The notes below the pieces were generated by a model. That model had not been told where the DNA came from. It saw nothing but the letters and a program-made list of their open reading frames with translations, and did no database searches. A stretch of DNA of 36,753 nt. Source: Aestuariivita sp. (lineage in GTDB: Bacteria > Pseudomonadota > Alphaproteobacteria > Rhodobacterales > Rhodobacteraceae). A program made the translations under genes and the position numbers. Where the stretch lies: NCBI GenBank assembly GCA_026709985.1, contig JAPORY010000061.1, positions 1-36,753 on the forward strand, read 5' to 3'. Positions 34,657 to 36,753 of the stretch are shown here, piece after piece; position 1 is the first letter of the stretch; each line of letters opens with the position of its first letter.

Positions 34657-35675
34657 CAACCGGCACGATGATGGCGGCAGAAATTACTGAGATTCCGGCG
34701 ATGATAGAACGGCAATTGCGATCCCGTGATACCTATCTGGAAACTGGTCGCATGCTTAAAGTAGATGGCACGCGTGGTATTATTACTTGCGCTCGTGGCA
34801 CATCTGACAACGCCGCTACATTCTTTAAATACCTTGTTGAAACGCAGATTGGTTTACCAGTTTCTTCCATTGGTCCATCGGTGGCATCTGTCTATGAAGC
34901 CAAGCTGCGCCTCGACGGATTTGCTTGTCTGACCTTTTCGCAATCGGGTGGAAGCCCAGATTTGGCTTTGCTTCAAAGCACAGCAAAATTGGGCGGCGCG
35001 AAAACTATCGCAATCCTGAACCAGGTCGAAAGTCCCGTTGGTGAAGGCGCAAACCAAGTGCTGCCGATTCTCGCCGGTCCTGAAAAGGCTGTCGCTGCCA
35101 CAAAATCATTCGTTGGTATGCTGACGGTATCATTGGCAGTCGTTGCGGGTTATCTTGACGATAAGGGGCTTCTTGAAGCCCTAAGCGCATTACCTGGGCT
35201 AATTGAAGAATCTCTCAAGTGTGATTGGTCAGCTGCAAAAATGAGATTGGCGCGCAGCAGTTCGCTGTTCTGTATTGGCCGAGGCCTCAATTTAGCTATT
35301 GCAGCGGAGGCCGCACTTAAACTTAAGGAAACGTGTCGGCTTCACGCCGAAGCCTATTCGGCTGCTGAACTCTTGCATGGCCCAGTGGCTATTGCCGACG
35401 ACAAGCTCGGGGCGCTGGTCTTTGGAAGTGAAGGAAAATCAGCCGACGCAATCAACACCACATTTGAACGACTGCGTGAACAAGGAGCTCAGACGTATCT
35501 TGTTAATTCCACGCGAGGGCATAATACATTGCTCGTTCCGAAGTCAGGAAGCGAGTTGATTGATCCGGTTCTTCAAGCCGTTTGCTTCTATCGATTTGCT
35601 GAGAATCTTTCGATTGAAATCGGTGAAAACCCTGATGCGCCTCCTGGATTGCTAAAGGTCACTGAAACTGTCTAA
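34653..35675 (+). CDS. SIS-domain sugar isomerase/deaminase (NagB-II / FrlB-like)
   Basis: A 340-residue protein with two SIS domains, like the isomerase half of glucosamine-6-phosphate synthase. Motifs: 'ARGTSDNAATFFKYL' near residue 47, 'SQSGGSPDLALL' near 96, 'ATKSFVGMLT' near 149, then the second domain 'GRGLNLAIAAEAALKLKETC' and 'AELLHGPVAI', and the C-terminal 'ENPDAPPGLLKVTETV' typical of NagB-II/AgaS proteins. Family members deaminate or isomerise amino-sugar phosphates, or cleave glycated amino-acid phosphates (FrlB/FraB). Which applies here is open. ATG at 34653 overlaps the ATPase stop; ATGs at 34668 and 34671 are alternatives. It ends the operon; I see no clear terminator after it. 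Confidence 0.92.
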   Translation: MTTGTMMAAEITEIPAMIERQLRSRDTYLETGRMLKVDGTRGIITCARGTSDNAATFFKYLVETQIGLPVSSIGPSVASVYEAKLRLDGFACLTFSQSGGSPDLALLQSTAKLGGAKTIAILNQVESPVGEGANQVLPILAGPEKAVAATKSFVGMLTVSLAVVAGYLDDKGLLEALSALPGLIEESLKCDWSAAKMRLARSSSLFCIGRGLNLAIAAEAALKLKETCRLHAEAYSAAELLHGPVAIADDKLGALVFGSEGKSADAINTTFERLREQGAQTYLVNSTRGHNTLLVPKSGSELIDPVLQAVCFYRFAENLSIEIGENPDAPPGLLKVTETV

Positions 35676-35826
35676 CGAAATCAAGTCGATACTCTATTCC
35701 GGTTTTCATACCAGCCACCTATACGGCTTCCTCTTTTTGGGATTGTCCAATGACTCAGTTTGTAAATTGTGTACATGAGGCCCTATCGTGTTAGCCAGAC
35801 ACGATCTAGCGTAAGAGTTGATCAGC

Positions 35827-36537
35827 TCACACCTTTTCGAACCATCGCAGGTAATTTCCAAGGTACTTGCTCGAAACGACGCGATAACGGCGCAGGAAAT
35901 CCTCCAATGTACTGTGTCGATTGTTGGCCATTTGTATATGAGCAGCCCTACGCACTCGTTCACCAGATGATTAGTTCAGTGCCACATGCCTGACCCCCAG
36001 TGACTTTGCGCAAGGCGGATAAATATTGTTCCCATTGGTGACCAGAAGGATGTCACTATTGAGCGGGGGTTCAAGAACGCTCTTTATGCTGTCAGCAGTG
36101 ATAGACGGCAGAACAGGCTGTTGTGCTATTTTGGTCTACGGCTACCAATATCGGAAAATGTTCGTCTGACAAGCTGCGTTTGCTGGCCTTACCGCCCCTG
36201 CGGCGAGGCTTTCGATTAAGTTTGCGATCACCCTTGCGGCTTTTCAACACATAGGTTTCGTTAGCTTTGACAATGTCCTTGAGCTTTGGAGTTTCCTGGT
36301 CCTGCGTACCTAGAAACCGATACCGCCAATGAAACGCGGTAGCGATAGCAAGATCACAACGCTTTGAGGAGGCGCGGATTGCCAGCCCGTCAGCGAGGCA
36401 TCCCCCGAAGGTGAGCCATTTGTCCTTCTTGTGCAGCCCCCCTGCAAAGGCGTGCCAGTTGCTGCGTTGAAAGTCTTGTTACGGGCCTTGCACTGATACC
36501 GCCGTAATCCCTAGGCCTTGCCCCGAGAAACCGCACC
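35827..36537 (-). pseudogene. IS1595 family transposase, frameshifted remnant
   Basis: Minus-strand pieces in several frames match one IS1595 (ISXO2-like) transposase. From the right: 'GLRRYQCKARNKTFNAATG' (zinc-ribbon region), 'LHKKDKWLTFGGCLADGLAI' and 'TAFHWRYRFLGTQDQ' (helix-turn-helix), 'VLKSRKGDRKLNRKPRRRGG' (catalytic region), and at the left 'HSTLEDFLRRYRVVSSKYLG' with 'NYLRWFEKV' (C-terminus, stop at 35827-35829). Changes of frame and internal stops make it inactive, and the zinc Cys of the ribbon are partly lost. It lies between the SIS gene and the right IS4-type end. Confidence 0.8.
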
Positions 36538-36545
36538 CGGCGCGG

Positions 36546-36753
36546 CCTGCCCATTGGCCATTTTTTTACTAGACAAGTAGCTTTTTCTGCGCACTCAGGT
36601 CACCCTGACGAATCGACCGCTCCAGCGTTTGAGCGCCCATACTCAACCGAAAATACCCGTTCCATACCACTTGATGACCAGGTGGGGCTTCATTCTTACG
36701 GTTAAGATACCCTCCCAGTCGTGCAATCAACAACACGGCCTCACCCAAAGATA
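36546..36753 (-). mobile_element. IS4-type transposase C-terminal remnant (right copy, cut by window end)
   Basis: On the minus strand the frame reads 'LGEAVLLIARLGGYLNRKNE', 'HQVVWNGYFRLSMGAQTLER' and 'SIRQGDLSAQKKLLV', ending at the stop 36569-36571. It is colinear with 25013-25220 over 208 bases with about 21 differences and no gaps, in inverted orientation. Similarity ends at 36546, where IS1595 debris begins. The frame is still open at the window edge, so this copy may be longer than the left one. Confidence 0.8.

Larger units (their letters stand above)
25013..36753. mobile_element. Composite-transposon-like island (esterase and ROK-to-SIS operon between inverted IS4-type ends)
   Basis: The esterase and the eight-gene operon lie between two copies of the same IS4-type 3' end, at 25013-25220 (plus) and 36546-36753 (minus), both pointing inward. 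Further debris (IS66 to the left, IS1595 to the right) lies at or between them. The arrangement is that of a composite transposon that has since decayed. Each copy may instead be an independent insertion; the right copy is cut by the window end, and target duplications cannot be seen. Confidence 0.4.

Noticed and set aside
1-36753. CRISPR arrays, tRNA or rRNA genes, and phage genes
   Set aside because: I saw no regularly spaced repeats, no cloverleaf-like stretches and no phage structural or integrase genes.

Overview
The window reads as a piece of an alphaproteobacterial chromosome, most likely Rhodobacterales (Roseobacter-type). The main reason is the conserved core in the middle: ribosomal protein S9 carries the N-terminal extension I associate with Rhodobacterales S9 and ends SFQFSKR, rplM-rpsI follow an enoyl-CoA hydratase and a PaaI thioesterase, and hisI is divergent from an IscU/NifU-like scaffold gene. 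I made no database comparison, so the placement is by recognition only.

Layout. (1) 1-3699: the tail of a transketolase-like TPP enzyme and a TRAP transporter (dctP, then a fused dctQM that is frameshifted at a G run). (2) 3810-4344: a wrecked short-chain dehydrogenase (SDR) gene. (3) 4443-15630: an accessory catabolic region with a HutC-type GntR regulator, two SDRs, an HxlR regulator divergent from a zinc-binding-type alcohol dehydrogenase/quinone reductase, and a leftward gene string BKACE (DUF849) - GMC oxidoreductase - mandelate-racemase-type enolase - broken EamA transporter, with a third SDR divergent from it. Related GGTCTAGA-type sites lie in front of several of these genes and may be the operators of the GntR protein. 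(4) 15859-24043: M20 dipeptidase, Fe-S scaffold, hisI, gluQ, trmFO, enoyl-CoA hydratase, PaaI thioesterase, rplM, rpsI. (5) 24219-36753: an island of transposase debris (IS66, IS4 and IS1595 types) around an esterase and an eight-gene operon.

The island is the most interesting part. Its operon runs ROK regulator - M20 hydrolase - two paralogous sugar-type binding proteins - RbsC-type permease - YhfX-like PLP protein - single-domain ABC ATPase - SIS-domain isomerase/deaminase, with 4-base ATGA overlaps at three junctions. This looks like a complete import-and-breakdown system for a sugar or amino-sugar compound, probably joined to an acyl or amino-acid part. I do not recognise the combination as a characterised pathway. 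The two ends of the island carry inverted copies of the same IS4-type 3' end (208 bp, about 90 percent identical by eye), as in a decayed composite transposon.

Several genes are clearly broken (dctQM, one SDR, EamA, three kinds of transposase), while housekeeping genes and the island operon are open. That points to ongoing loss and turnover in the accessory part of this genome.
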